Assembly (NCBI RefSeq): GCF_001429245.1
Contig: NZ_LMJE01000010.1
Span: 1-64,000 of the forward strand
DNA length: 64,000 nucleotides
Reading direction: 5' to 3'
From: Rhizobium sp. Root274
GTDB lineage: Bacteria; Pseudomonadota; Alphaproteobacteria; Rhizobiales; Rhizobiaceae
In this document: piece by piece, positions 1 through 8,243 of the stretch
How the letters are laid out: every line of letters starts with the position of its first letter
Numbering within the stretch: position 1 is the first letter of the stretch
Notes under the pieces: model-generated
What the model saw: only the letters and a program-made list of their open reading frames with translations
The model's database searches: none
Told to the model about the DNA's origin: nothing
Made by a program: the position numbers and the translations under genes

Positions 1-508
1 ATCTTGTCTTCTAAGACAACACATCGCTGTGCCATCTACGCAAGACCGCCGCCCACGTTTCTCTTTCTTCTATCTTCAATTGTCAAAAAACAGACGAGAT
101 ACAATCCCCGTCAAAAAACCATCCCGCCAAACCGTTGGGCCCGGCAACCAATCAGCATCTCAGCCAATTTCGAAGAGGTTTTCTCGCTGAACCAGAGCGC
201 CGCTCGCCTCGTTGGCGCCGCCCTCTCGTTCGGTGAAGCGGCTTATACGGCCACTCCCTTTTGCCGTCAACAGCCAATTGTCAAAAAACTGTCGTTTTTT
301 CCAAGTTGCTGATTTTACTGAGAAAAAACTGGCGCTTTATGATGCAGTCTGCACAAAGCCGCATCACCGGCCGTCTTTTCCATCTGTGACGATATAGGAA
401 GAGATAACGCCTGCTTAAAGGCCCCGGTTCAAGTCGATCGCTCATGCGGTCTGGGCGCCCTTTGGAGCTCCTGGGTCGTCGTCTGGTCTCCCAAGCCTGC
501 TTCGATGC
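1..508. other. Gene-free left edge
   Basis: I see no credible gene here. Open frames in this stretch lack ribosome binding sites and resemble no family. It is richer in A/T runs than the rest of the window and contains a repeated 15-mer (listed separately). It may be the regulatory or downstream region of a gene to the left of the window. No promoter class or RNA family was recognised. Confidence 0.5.
77..289 (+). repeat. Two direct copies of CAATTGTCAAAAAAC
   Basis: The 15-mer CAATTGTCAAAAAAC occurs at 77-91 and again at 275-289. A partial copy (GTCAAAAAACC) lies at 110-120. Spacing and context do not match a known element I can name. The copies could be regulatory protein sites or remnants of a dispersed intergenic repeat. 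Confidence 0.55.
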
Positions 509-724
509 TCATCCCTTGGTGATGAGGATCAGCAGCACGAACATCACGGGTACCGCCGTCAGGGCCGGCAGGATGATGGCGGGATAGCCGAATGTCACGA
601 TCGCCAGCAGCCACAAGAGCAGCAGGTTGACGATGAACAGCACCTTTGCCGTCGTCGGCCCCCGTACGGCTTCTTTCAACATCCAGCCAAACACCGGCAC
701 GTGGTAGATCATTCTTGCGATCAT
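509..724 (-). CDS. Small two-helix membrane protein, hypothetical
   Basis: This is a protein of about 71 residues. After a short basic N-terminus it has two hydrophobic stretches, roughly residues 25-42 and 45-66, each long enough to cross the inner membrane. I chose the ATG at 724 because a GGAG lies about nine bases upstream; a GTG at 733 would add three residues but has a poorer site. It is a single gene pointing away from the riboswitch-controlled cbiM-like gene. I do not recognise a named family, and its function is unknown. Confidence 0.6.
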   Translation of the reverse strand: MIARMIYHVPVFGWMLKEAVRGPTTAKVLFIVNLLLLWLLAIVTFGYPAIILPALTAVPVMFVLLILITKG

Positions 725-883
725 TGCGGACACTCCATTCCTGATCCTGTCATGCCATTGCGTCTATCGGTACCGGCCATCCCCCTTCAATGCGTCAAAT
801 TGGCTTTCGACAATTCCGCGGCGCTTTGCGGTGGTCGCTGGTCGCACGCGGCTGGACATGAACAAGTGGATCGCCCTACACAT

Positions 884-1075
884 AAAGGTGTGATGGTTCC
901 GCCCCGACAATCCGAAAGGGTGGACGAAGAGGGAATACGGTGAGGACTACCCATCAGGGGTCGAAGCCGTGGCTGCCCCCGCAACTGTGAACGGCGAGCG
1001 ACGTCCGACATGCCATTGGCAATGTGCCGATAAGGCGGACTGAAGCCCTGACCCGTGAGCCAGGAGACCTGCCAT
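884..1075 (+). promoter_or_regulatory. Cobalamin (B12) riboswitch
   Basis: The core landmarks of the cobalamin aptamer appear in order: GGTGTGATGGTTCC near 887, GAAGAGGGAA and GGTGAGG near 926-945, GCTGCCCCCGCAACTG at 972-987, and the B12-box segment AGCCAGGAGACCTGCC at 1058-1073. It lies about 70 bases ahead of a CbiM-like cobalt transport gene. B12 riboswitches are known to switch such genes off when adenosylcobalamin is abundant. The 67-base stretch to the start codon is the likely expression platform; I could not assign its alternative fold. Confidence 0.93.
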
Positions 1076-1142
1076 CGCTTGGCGCCGCATCCGCGGCAAT
1101 CACTCTTCCCGCGCGGTGGGCGCGGACGAAAGGACTTGTGAC

Positions 1143-1826
1143 ATGCATATTGAACCCGGCGTCGTCGACGGCGCAAAAATCGCACTCAGCTATGCTACCG
1201 CCGCCCTCTCCTTCGGGCTGGTCGGCAAGATGGTATCGGAGACCTTGCGAAAGGACACGAGCATTGCGACCCTGGCCGGTCGCAGCCTGGCGACCACAGC
1301 TCTCGTCTTCTCCTTTTTCGAGATCCTGCCGCACCATCCGGTCGGCGTATCCGAAGTGCACCTTATCCTCGGCTCAACCCTCTTCCTGATCTTCGGTGCC
1401 GGCGCTGCCTCGATCGGCCTGGCGCTCGGGCTGCTGCTGCAGGGCCTGTTTTTCGCGCCCTTTGACCTGCCCCAATACGGCATGAACGTCACGACGCTGC
1501 TCGTGCCGCTCTTCGCATTGTCGAAGCTTGCCGAACATCTGATTCCGGCAAAGACGGCTTATGTTGATGTCGGTTATCGCCAGGCTCTGCTCCTCTCGAC
1601 AGCGTATCAGGGCGGCATCGTCGCCTGGGTCGCCTTCTGGGCGTTCTACGGTCACGGCTTTGAGGCCTCGAACGTCGCCAATATCGCGACATTCGCCATG
1701 GCCTATATGTCTGTCATTATCGTCGAGCCTCTCGTGGATCTCGCCGTGCTTGCCGCGGCAAAATCCTGGCGCAAGACGACCGACAATGCCTTCTTCACCA
1801 CCCGCCTTCATCGGTCAGCCACATAA
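1143..1826 (+). CDS. CbiM/NikM-like cobalt ECF transporter membrane protein
   Basis: This is a multi-span membrane protein of 227 residues related to the substrate-binding subunit of cobalt/nickel energy-coupling-factor transporters. In that family the amino-terminal Met and a His at position 2 coordinate the metal. The start at 1143 gives Met-His-Ile, so I chose it over an in-frame ATG at 1116. A conserved core with HPVGVSEVHLILG (about residues 70-82) and LGLLLQGLFF follows, then repeated hydrophobic segments. The upstream cobalamin riboswitch supports a role in cobalt uptake for B12 synthesis. No CbiN, CbiQ or CbiO gene is adjacent, so its partners must be encoded elsewhere or it works alone. 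Confidence 0.85.
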   Translation: MHIEPGVVDGAKIALSYATAALSFGLVGKMVSETLRKDTSIATLAGRSLATTALVFSFFEILPHHPVGVSEVHLILGSTLFLIFGAGAASIGLALGLLLQGLFFAPFDLPQYGMNVTTLLVPLFALSKLAEHLIPAKTAYVDVGYRQALLLSTAYQGGIVAWVAFWAFYGHGFEASNVANIATFAMAYMSVIIVEPLVDLAVLAAAKSWRKTTDNAFFTTRLHRSAT

Positions 1827-1853
1827 GCGCAGATCGATCGACGACTTTTGGAG

Positions 1854-1881
1854 AGCGCATGGCCCCGCCATGCGCTTTTTC
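1854..1881 (+). terminator. Rho-independent terminator after cbiM-like gene
   Basis: A perfect 10-bp stem, AGCGCATGGC (1854-1863) with GCCATGCGCT (1867-1876), has a three-base loop and is followed by a T-rich tail. It ends the riboswitch-controlled transcript before purC. Confidence 0.88.
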
Positions 1882-1979
1882 TTTGAAAGAGAATGAGCTT
1901 TGCGCTACCGCGAAGACGACCGAGGCCGCAAACGGCTTCTGACGAACTGCTGCATAAAGAAAGAGCGAGGTAGTTTCCG

Positions 1980-2936
1980 ATGCGCATCCTCTCCGAAGCC
2001 CATTATCCGGAACTGCCGAACTACTATCGCGGCAAGGTCAGAGAAAACTATGACCTGCCCGACGGCACGCGCATCATCATCTCGACCGACCGCTTAAGCG
2101 CTTTCGACCGGATCCTGACATGCATCCCTTATAAAGGTCAGGTTCTCACCCAGACCGCCCGCTTCTGGTTCGAGCAGACGAAGGACATCTGCCCCAATCA
2201 TGTCGTGGCCTATCCGGACCCCAATGTCGTGGTTGGCAAGCGGCTCGATATCCTTCCCGTGGAAATCGTCGTGCGCGGCTATCTCGCCGGCACCACCGGG
2301 ACGTCGATCCTCACTCTCTATAAGAAAGGTGAGCGCCGCATGTACGGCATCACTCTGCCGGACGGTCTGCGCGACAACGAAAAACTGCCGGAAGCTATTA
2401 TCACGCCGACCAGCAAGGAATTCGACGGCGGCCATGATGAGCCTCTGACGCCGGACGAAATCATCTCGAAGAAACTCCTGACGGCTGAGCAGTGGCAGAC
2501 GCTCTCGACCTATGCGCTGGCGCTCTTTGCCCGTGGCCAGAAGCTAGCAGCCGAACGGGGTCTCATCCTTGTCGACACCAAGTACGAGTTCGGCACGGAC
2601 GAGAATGGTACGATCATTCTCGCTGACGAAATCCACACACCTGACAGCAGCCGCTACTGGATTGCAGACAGCTATCAGCAGAGCTTCGAGCGGGGCGAAC
2701 GTCCGCAGAGCTTCGACAAGGATTTCGTCCGTTCCTGGGTCGTCGAGCGCTGCGATCCTTATCGGGATGACATCCCGGAAATCCCGCTCGCACTGGTCGA
2801 ACAGACGTCTCATGTATATATAAGTGCATATGAAGCTATCACGGGGGAGAAATTCGTCCCGGATGATAGCGGCGTAACGCCCTGGGCACGTGTACGCGGC
2901 AATCTCGCACCCTATTTCCAGGAGAAGCAGGCATAG
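1980..2936 (+). CDS. purC: SAICAR synthase (phosphoribosylaminoimidazole-succinocarboxamide synthase)
   Basis: This enzyme joins aspartate to carboxyaminoimidazole ribotide with ATP, giving SAICAR in purine synthesis; it is cytosolic. The 318-residue protein carries family motifs: STDRLSAFD near residue 37, VRGYLAGT near 99 and LVDTKYEFG near 198. Its length fits the long PurC form (about 300 residues) rather than the 235-255 residue form that sits beside purS/purQ/purL in many rhizobia. Start: ATG at 1980 with GAGGTAG just upstream. No other purine gene is adjacent, so this may be a second, stand-alone copy; that is inference from typical rhizobial gene sets. A TetR gene begins two bases after its stop. 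Confidence 0.93.
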   Translation: MRILSEAHYPELPNYYRGKVRENYDLPDGTRIIISTDRLSAFDRILTCIPYKGQVLTQTARFWFEQTKDICPNHVVAYPDPNVVVGKRLDILPVEIVVRGYLAGTTGTSILTLYKKGERRMYGITLPDGLRDNEKLPEAIITPTSKEFDGGHDEPLTPDEIISKKLLTAEQWQTLSTYALALFARGQKLAAERGLILVDTKYEFGTDENGTIILADEIHTPDSSRYWIADSYQQSFERGERPQSFDKDFVRSWVVERCDPYRDDIPEIPLALVEQTSHVYISAYEAITGEKFVPDDSGVTPWARVRGNLAPYFQEKQA

Positions 2937-2938
2937 GA

Positions 2939-3604
2939 ATGGATCGAGCGTCCCGCGAATATGTTTCGGATCACCTGTCTCTCACCACAGACGGCGCTGC
3001 GGGCAAGCGTCCGCGTCGTTCGGCGGATGAAACGCGCGCGGAGATCCTGAACACGGCGGAGACGCTGTTTCGATCGCATGGCTATGCCAGCGTCACCATC
3101 GCCGATATTGCGGCTGAACTCGGCATGTCGCCGGCGAACGTCTTCAAGCATTTTCGTACCAAAACCAGCCTGGTCGATGCCATCGCCACGAGATCGATCG
3201 AAAAAACCCTTCAGGTTCTGAAGACTTTGGATGGAAAGGCGCCCGCTTCCCAGCGTCTCTTTGCCCTGGCGCATGATCTCATGCAGTCGCACCTCAAGAA
3301 GATTGAGGAGGCACCTTACATCTTCGAGATGATCCTGGTGACCGTGCGCGAGGAACTGGATTGCGGCGAGCGATTCCAAGAGATCATGATCGAAACAATC
3401 GCGCAGATCATCCAGGCGGGCGTCGATGAAGGGACTTATTTCGTCGCCGATGTGCCCCGCTTTGCGCAAGCGGCTTTTAACGCGCTTGCCTGTGTCATTC
3501 ATCCTGTCATGATCGCCAATGAGAAGGCTGATATATTGGCAACACGATGCCGTGAAGTTGTTGCTCTCATTGATGCTGCACTGCGGTCGCCGCTTGCCAA
3601 GTGA
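2939..3604 (+). CDS. TetR-family regulator, probable repressor of the efflux operon
   Basis: The protein has 221 residues. After an N-terminal tail of about 25 residues there is a TetR helix-turn-helix (about residues 34-80), with VTIADIAAELGMSP and an FKHFRTKTSLVDA recognition segment. The variable C-terminal ligand domain follows. The gene starts two bases after purC, so it may be partly co-transcribed with it. It lies 141 bases ahead of a same-strand RND efflux operon. This layout (TetR, adaptor, pump, channel) resembles ameR-ameABC of Agrobacterium and acrR/mexR-type loci, so control of the pump is the likely role. The inducing ligand cannot be read from sequence. Confidence 0.85.
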   Translation: MDRASREYVSDHLSLTTDGAAGKRPRRSADETRAEILNTAETLFRSHGYASVTIADIAAELGMSPANVFKHFRTKTSLVDAIATRSIEKTLQVLKTLDGKAPASQRLFALAHDLMQSHLKKIEEAPYIFEMILVTVREELDCGERFQEIMIETIAQIIQAGVDEGTYFVADVPRFAQAAFNALACVIHPVMIANEKADILATRCREVVALIDAALRSPLAK

Positions 3605-3606
3605 TG

Positions 3607-3626
3607 AAGTTTGACATACGTCACTT
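3607..3626. promoter_or_regulatory. Candidate TetR operator / RND promoter
   Basis: AAGTTTGACATACGTCACTT is an imperfect palindrome: TGAC and GTCA flank ATAC, with AAGT and ACTT-like outer arms. It also contains TTGACA (3611-3616), a possible -35 box; the matching -10 is poor. Its position between the TetR gene and the efflux operon suggests a repressor site. This is inferred from symmetry only. Confidence 0.35.
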
Positions 3627-3745
3627 AATCGTGGCGCAACCGTTCTCCTCCCATGACCGCGAGCCGAGGAATTGATTTCCAGTTGATCGGCAAGTGACCA
3701 GCTTCAGATTTTAACGCCACCAAGACTTGCATCAGTGAGAGTTTC

Positions 3746-4957
3746 ATGACGCCACGCTTCAAAATCGCCTCAGCCCTCCTCCTCTGCATCGGCGCCCTTG
3801 CTGGCTGCAGCGATGACAAGTCTGCGAATGCGGCTGGACCTGGGGGCAAGGGCGGCGAGCGTCCGCCGGCACAGGTCAGCGTCGTGACGATGAAAAAGGC
3901 GGCTTATCCGCTGACCACCACCCTGCCAGGACGTGCTTCAGCCTTTCAGACTGCCCAGATCCGGCCGCGCGTCAGCGGTGTGATCAAGGAGATTTCCTTC
4001 CGCGAGGGCAGCGAAGTCAAAGCCGGGGATCTCCTCTACAAGATTGAGGACGACACATATGCCGCAGCTTTCGCCCAGGCGGAAGCCAGCATGCAGAAGG
4101 CAGAAGCGAGCGTTCCGACGGCTAGGTCCAACCTTGCCCGTCAGGAGCGGCTTGTCGGCAGCGGTGCAACCCAGGTGGAGCTTGAAAACGCCCGCGTGAC
4201 CCTGCTTCAGGCGGAGGCGGATGTCGCCGTTGCCAAGGCAGCACTGCGTTCTGCCGATATCGAGCTCAAGCTGACGGAGATCCGCGCGCCGTTCGAAGGC
4301 GTCACGACCGCGTCCAATTTCTCGATCGGCAACGTCGTGACGGCCAACCAGACGGACGCGTTGATGACGCTGCGCCGTCTCGATCCGATCTACATCGAAC
4401 TGACGGAATCCAGCGTCAACCTCCTGCGTTTGCGGGAAGCGATCAAAGCGGGCCGCATCAACCGCGAAAACGACGGGATCACGGACATTCGCCTGACCCT
4501 GGACGACGGCATGGACTATCCGGTCGTCGGCAAGCTGGACATGTCGGATATGGCGGTCAGCCAGACGACGGGCACCTTCTCCATCCGTGCTGTCTTTGAA
4601 AATCCCGACGATCTGATCCTGCCGGGCATGTATGTTCGCGCGACCGTCAATGTCGGCACGGAAGAAGGCTACCTCATTCCTCAGCGCGCCGCGACACGCA
4701 ATCCGAACGGCGAGCTTTCGGCCAAATTCGTGACGGCGGATAGTAAGGTCGAAACACGGACCTTCAAGGAGAGCCAGGTTTCGGGCAACAACTGGTTGGT
4801 TTCCTCGGGCATAAACGACGGTGACAAGCTGATCGTGGACGGCTTCCAGTGGATTGGTGACGGTGCGCCGGTTCAGCCGGTCGACGCCAAGGTCAATGAA
4901 AAGGGACTGGTCGAAGTCACCGCGGCGCCGGATGCCGCCCCTGCCGCACAGCCATAA
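3746..4957 (+). CDS. RND efflux periplasmic adaptor lipoprotein (AcrA/MexA type)
   Basis: The adaptor bridges the inner-membrane pump and the outer-membrane channel. The 403-residue protein has a lipoprotein signal with lipobox LAGC, giving acylated Cys21. A barrel-sandwich (lipoyl-like) half starting near PRVSGVIKEI follows, then an alpha-helical hairpin rich in Ala/Glu/Gln (about residues 100-165), the returning lipoyl half, and beta-barrel plus membrane-proximal domains. The C-terminal 30 residues are Ala/Pro rich. It is the first gene of a three-gene operon, 41 bases ahead of the pump. Family length is about 380-400 residues, so it looks complete. Confidence 0.95.
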   Translation: MTPRFKIASALLLCIGALAGCSDDKSANAAGPGGKGGERPPAQVSVVTMKKAAYPLTTTLPGRASAFQTAQIRPRVSGVIKEISFREGSEVKAGDLLYKIEDDTYAAAFAQAEASMQKAEASVPTARSNLARQERLVGSGATQVELENARVTLLQAEADVAVAKAALRSADIELKLTEIRAPFEGVTTASNFSIGNVVTANQTDALMTLRRLDPIYIELTESSVNLLRLREAIKAGRINRENDGITDIRLTLDDGMDYPVVGKLDMSDMAVSQTTGTFSIRAVFENPDDLILPGMYVRATVNVGTEEGYLIPQRAATRNPNGELSAKFVTADSKVETRTFKESQVSGNNWLVSSGINDGDKLIVDGFQWIGDGAPVQPVDAKVNEKGLVEVTAAPDAAPAAQP

Positions 4958-4998
4958 GCGTGCGATAGCAAGGCAACACAGGCGTTAGGGAACAACCA

Positions 4999-7900
4999 AT
5001 GGCCAAATTTTTCATCCGTCGCCCGATCTTTGCCTGGGTGATCGCGATCATCATCATGCTCGGCGGTGCGCTGGCGATCTCCACGCTGTCTATCGCGCAG
5101 TATCCGGAAATTGCCCCGACAACGGTGCGCATCTCGGCGACCTATACCGGTGCAAGCGCCGAGACCGTAGAGAAGTCAGTCACCTCGATCATCGAGGACG
5201 GCATGACAGGTCTTGATGACCTCACCTACATGACCTCGTCCTCCAGCACGGGATCCGCCTCGGTCACCCTGACCTTCGGCAATTCCGTCGATCCGGACAT
5301 CGCCCAGGTCCAGGTGCAGAACAAGCTGCAACTCGTGCAGTCGCAGCTTCCGGACGTCGTCCAGTCCGACGGCCTCACGGTGACCCGCTCGACCTCCAGC
5401 ATTTTGCTCGTCGGTGCCCTCGTCTCGACCGATGGCGCGCGGTCGAACGTCCAGCTCGGTGACATCTTCTCGACCCAGATTGAAGACCAGATCAAGCGTC
5501 TGGAAGGCGTCGGCAGCATCCAGGTCTTCGGCACCGGCTATGCGATGCGCGTCTGGCTCGATCCTTACAAGCTGAACAAGTTCCAGCTCACCCCGACCGA
5601 CGTCACGTCGGCGATCCAGGCTCAGAACACTCAGGTCTCCGTTGGCGCCCTCGGCAGCCTTCCGGCAGAGGAAGGCCAGCAGCTGAACGTGACGGTAACC
5701 GCACAGAGCCAGTTGCAGTCCGTGTCTGATTTCGAGTCGATCATCCTGCGCACCGAGACGGATGGTGCAACCGTACGACTGAGCGATGTTGCCCGCATCG
5801 AGATCGGCCAGGAAAGCTATTCGACCAACACCCGCTCAAACCGCAACCCGGCAACCGGTTTCGCGGTGAACCTGGCGACCGGCGCGAATGCGCTTGACAC
5901 CGCCGACCGGGTGAAGACCCAGCTCGCGACCATTGCGCCTTCCCTGCCGCAAAACGTCGTTATCACCTACCCCTATGACACGACGCCCTTCGTCGAGCTG
6001 TCGATCGAGAAGGTCGTGCACACGCTGATTGAAGCGATCGTCCTGGTCTTCTTTGTCCTTCTGATCTTCCTGCAGAACCTGCGAGCGACCTTCATTCCGA
6101 TGATCGCCGTCCCCGTGGTGCTTCTGGGTACCTTCGGCATCCTTGCGCTGACCGGCTATTCGATCAACACACTGACAATGTTTGCCATGGTGCTTGCCAT
6201 CGGGCTGCTCGTCGACGACGCGATCGTCGTCGTCGAAAACGTCGAACGCATCATGACAGAGGAAGGCCTGTCGCCACTTGAGGCGACCGAAAAGTCGATG
6301 GGCGAGATCACCGGCGCGATCGTCGGCATCGCGCTCGTCTTGACCGCCGTCTTTATTCCTATGGCCTTTTTCGGCGGTTCAACTGGCATCATCTACCGCC
6401 AGTTCTCGGTCACCATCGTCTCCGCCATGCTTTTGTCGGCGCTCGTCGCCATCGTGCTGACGCCGGCACTCTGCGCGACCATGCTGAAACCCGTCGATCA
6501 CCATAAGACCAAGTGGGGCCCCGCAGCCTGGTTCAACCGCAACTTCGACCGGGCAACCGGCGGCTACGTCTCGTCGATCGGTTACCTACTCAAGCGGCCG
6601 CTCCGCGTCTTGCTGATGTTTGCCGTGGTCATTGGCGGCATGAGCTGGTTCTTCCTTCGCCTCCCCACCTCCTTCCTGCCGCAGGAAGACCAGGGCGTGT
6701 TGATGACGATCGTGCAGTTGCCGAACGGGGCAGCGGTCACCCGCACCAGCGAGATCATTTACAAGATTGAAGACTACTATCTTGAGAAAGAGAAGGACGC
6801 GATCCAGGACGTGTTTTCCGTCTCCGGCTTCTCCTTCGTCGGCTCGGGCCAGAACTATGCTCTGGTCTTTGCCAAGCTGAAGGATTTCGATCAGCGCACC
6901 AAGCCTGAACTGGCTGCGTCGGCCATCGTTCAACGCGCCATGGGCTACTTCTTTACCCTGCGCGATGCACAGGTCTTCCCGCTTCAGCCCCCTGCGATCC
7001 CGGGTCTTGGCAATTCCAGCGGCTTCTCGATGTATCTCGTCGACAGCGGCAAACGTGGGACGCAAGCCTTGACCGCCGCCTCGCAGACGCTGATTCAGGC
7101 AGGCAACGGCAATCCGAATGTCAGCTCGCTGCGCTCGAACAACCCGCCCGCAGAAACCCAGCTGAAGTTCCTCCTGGATCAGGAAAAGATGGGCGCCATG
7201 GGTCTCGATATCGCGACCGTCAACAGCATGCTGTCGACGATCTTTGCGGGCCGTGACGTCAACGACTTCACTCTCAATGGCGAGTTGAAGCCGGTTTATG
7301 TCCAGGGTGATGCGCCCTATCGCATGCGCGAAGACGCCATCAACGACTGGCACGCCCGCAACTCCGACGGCGAGATGGTCCCCTTCTCCTCCTTCATCAA
7401 GACGCAGTGGATCAGCGGTGCCCCGACACTCAGCCGCTTCAACGGCGTGGGGGCAATTTCGCTCGAAGGCGCAGCAGGCGCTGGCGTCAGTTCCGGTACC
7501 GCAATGGACACGATGGAACAGCTGACATCCGCCATGGAGGGTGGTTACACTGTCGCCTGGCAGGGCATTTCCTATCAGGAACGACTGTCGGGCTCGCAGG
7601 CGCCGATGCTCTATGCGCTGTCCGTTCTGATCGTCTTCCTCTGCCTTGCAGCCCTGTATGAGAGCTGGTCGATTCCCTTCTCCGTCATTATGGCGGTACC
7701 GGTCGGCGTGCTCGGCGCGGTGGCTGCGGCATCCTTCTTCGGCCAGTCCAACGACGTCTATTTCAAGGTCGGGTTGCTGACGACGATCGGCCTTGCGGCG
7801 AAGAATGCTATTCTCATCGTGGAGTTTGCAAAGGACCGCCAGGCAGTCGGAGTGAGTGTCATTGATGCAACACTGGAAGCCGCAAAGCTCCGTCTGCGCC

Positions 7901-8115
7901 CGATTATCATGACGTCGCTGGCCTTCATTCTAGGGGTCGTTCCGCTGGCAGTTGCCACCGGAGCGGGCTCCGCTGCACAAAACTCCATCGGTATCGGCGT
8001 TCTGGGCGGCATGTTGACCGCAACGGCCCTCGGCATCTTCTTCGTACCGTCGTTTTTCGTCATCGTTCGGCGACTTTCCGGCGGTGCAAAACCGAAAGAT
8101 TCGCTGTCATCGTGA
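4999..8115 (+). CDS. RND multidrug efflux pump, inner-membrane permease (AcrB/MexB, HAE1 type)
   Basis: This proton-driven trimeric exporter of hydrophobic compounds has 1038 residues, the standard length. The N-terminal MAKFFIRRPIFAWVIAI is typical of HAE1 pumps. The proton-relay acidic pair lies in TM4 (GLLVDDAIVVVENVERIM) and the conserved Lys in TM10 (GLAAKNAILIVEFAKD). Two large periplasmic loops follow TM1 and TM7, as expected. It sits between the adaptor and the outer-membrane factor genes. Substrates cannot be predicted; homologues in rhizobia (AmeB, BepE-like) export plant compounds, bile salts or drugs. Confidence 0.97.
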   Translation: MAKFFIRRPIFAWVIAIIIMLGGALAISTLSIAQYPEIAPTTVRISATYTGASAETVEKSVTSIIEDGMTGLDDLTYMTSSSSTGSASVTLTFGNSVDPDIAQVQVQNKLQLVQSQLPDVVQSDGLTVTRSTSSILLVGALVSTDGARSNVQLGDIFSTQIEDQIKRLEGVGSIQVFGTGYAMRVWLDPYKLNKFQLTPTDVTSAIQAQNTQVSVGALGSLPAEEGQQLNVTVTAQSQLQSVSDFESIILRTETDGATVRLSDVARIEIGQESYSTNTRSNRNPATGFAVNLATGANALDTADRVKTQLATIAPSLPQNVVITYPYDTTPFVELSIEKVVHTLIEAIVLVFFVLLIFLQNLRATFIPMIAVPVVLLGTFGILALTGYSINTLTMFAMVLAIGLLVDDAIVVVENVERIMTEEGLSPLEATEKSMGEITGAIVGIALVLTAVFIPMAFFGGSTGIIYRQFSVTIVSAMLLSALVAIVLTPALCATMLKPVDHHKTKWGPAAWFNRNFDRATGGYVSSIGYLLKRPLRVLLMFAVVIGGMSWFFLRLPTSFLPQEDQGVLMTIVQLPNGAAVTRTSEIIYKIEDYYLEKEKDAIQDVFSVSGFSFVGSGQNYALVFAKLKDFDQRTKPELAASAIVQRAMGYFFTLRDAQVFPLQPPAIPGLGNSSGFSMYLVDSGKRGTQALTAASQTLIQAGNGNPNVSSLRSNNPPAETQLKFLLDQEKMGAMGLDIATVNSMLSTIFAGRDVNDFTLNGELKPVYVQGDAPYRMREDAINDWHARNSDGEMVPFSSFIKTQWISGAPTLSRFNGVGAISLEGAAGAGVSSGTAMDTMEQLTSAMEGGYTVAWQGISYQERLSGSQAPMLYALSVLIVFLCLAALYESWSIPFSVIMAVPVGVLGAVAAASFFGQSNDVYFKVGLLTTIGLAAKNAILIVEFAKDRQAVGVSVIDATLEAAKLRLRPIIMTSLAFILGVVPLAVATGAGSAAQNSIGIGVLGGMLTATALGIFFVPSFFVIVRRLSGGAKPKDSLSS

Positions 8116-8243
8116 AGATTGACAAACTATGTTAACCAACTATTGCGTAGGCTGCCGGGTTGGCCTGCGTGAACAATGCGGTCCTCGGCGAGGGTGCTAT
8201 AACAGCCCTCAAGGACGACCGGGGACGAACACAGGAAAACGTG

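Noticed and set aside
4-312. A 102-codon frame at the left edge
   Set aside because: No ribosome site, odd composition, and it covers the repeated 15-mer; probably non-coding.
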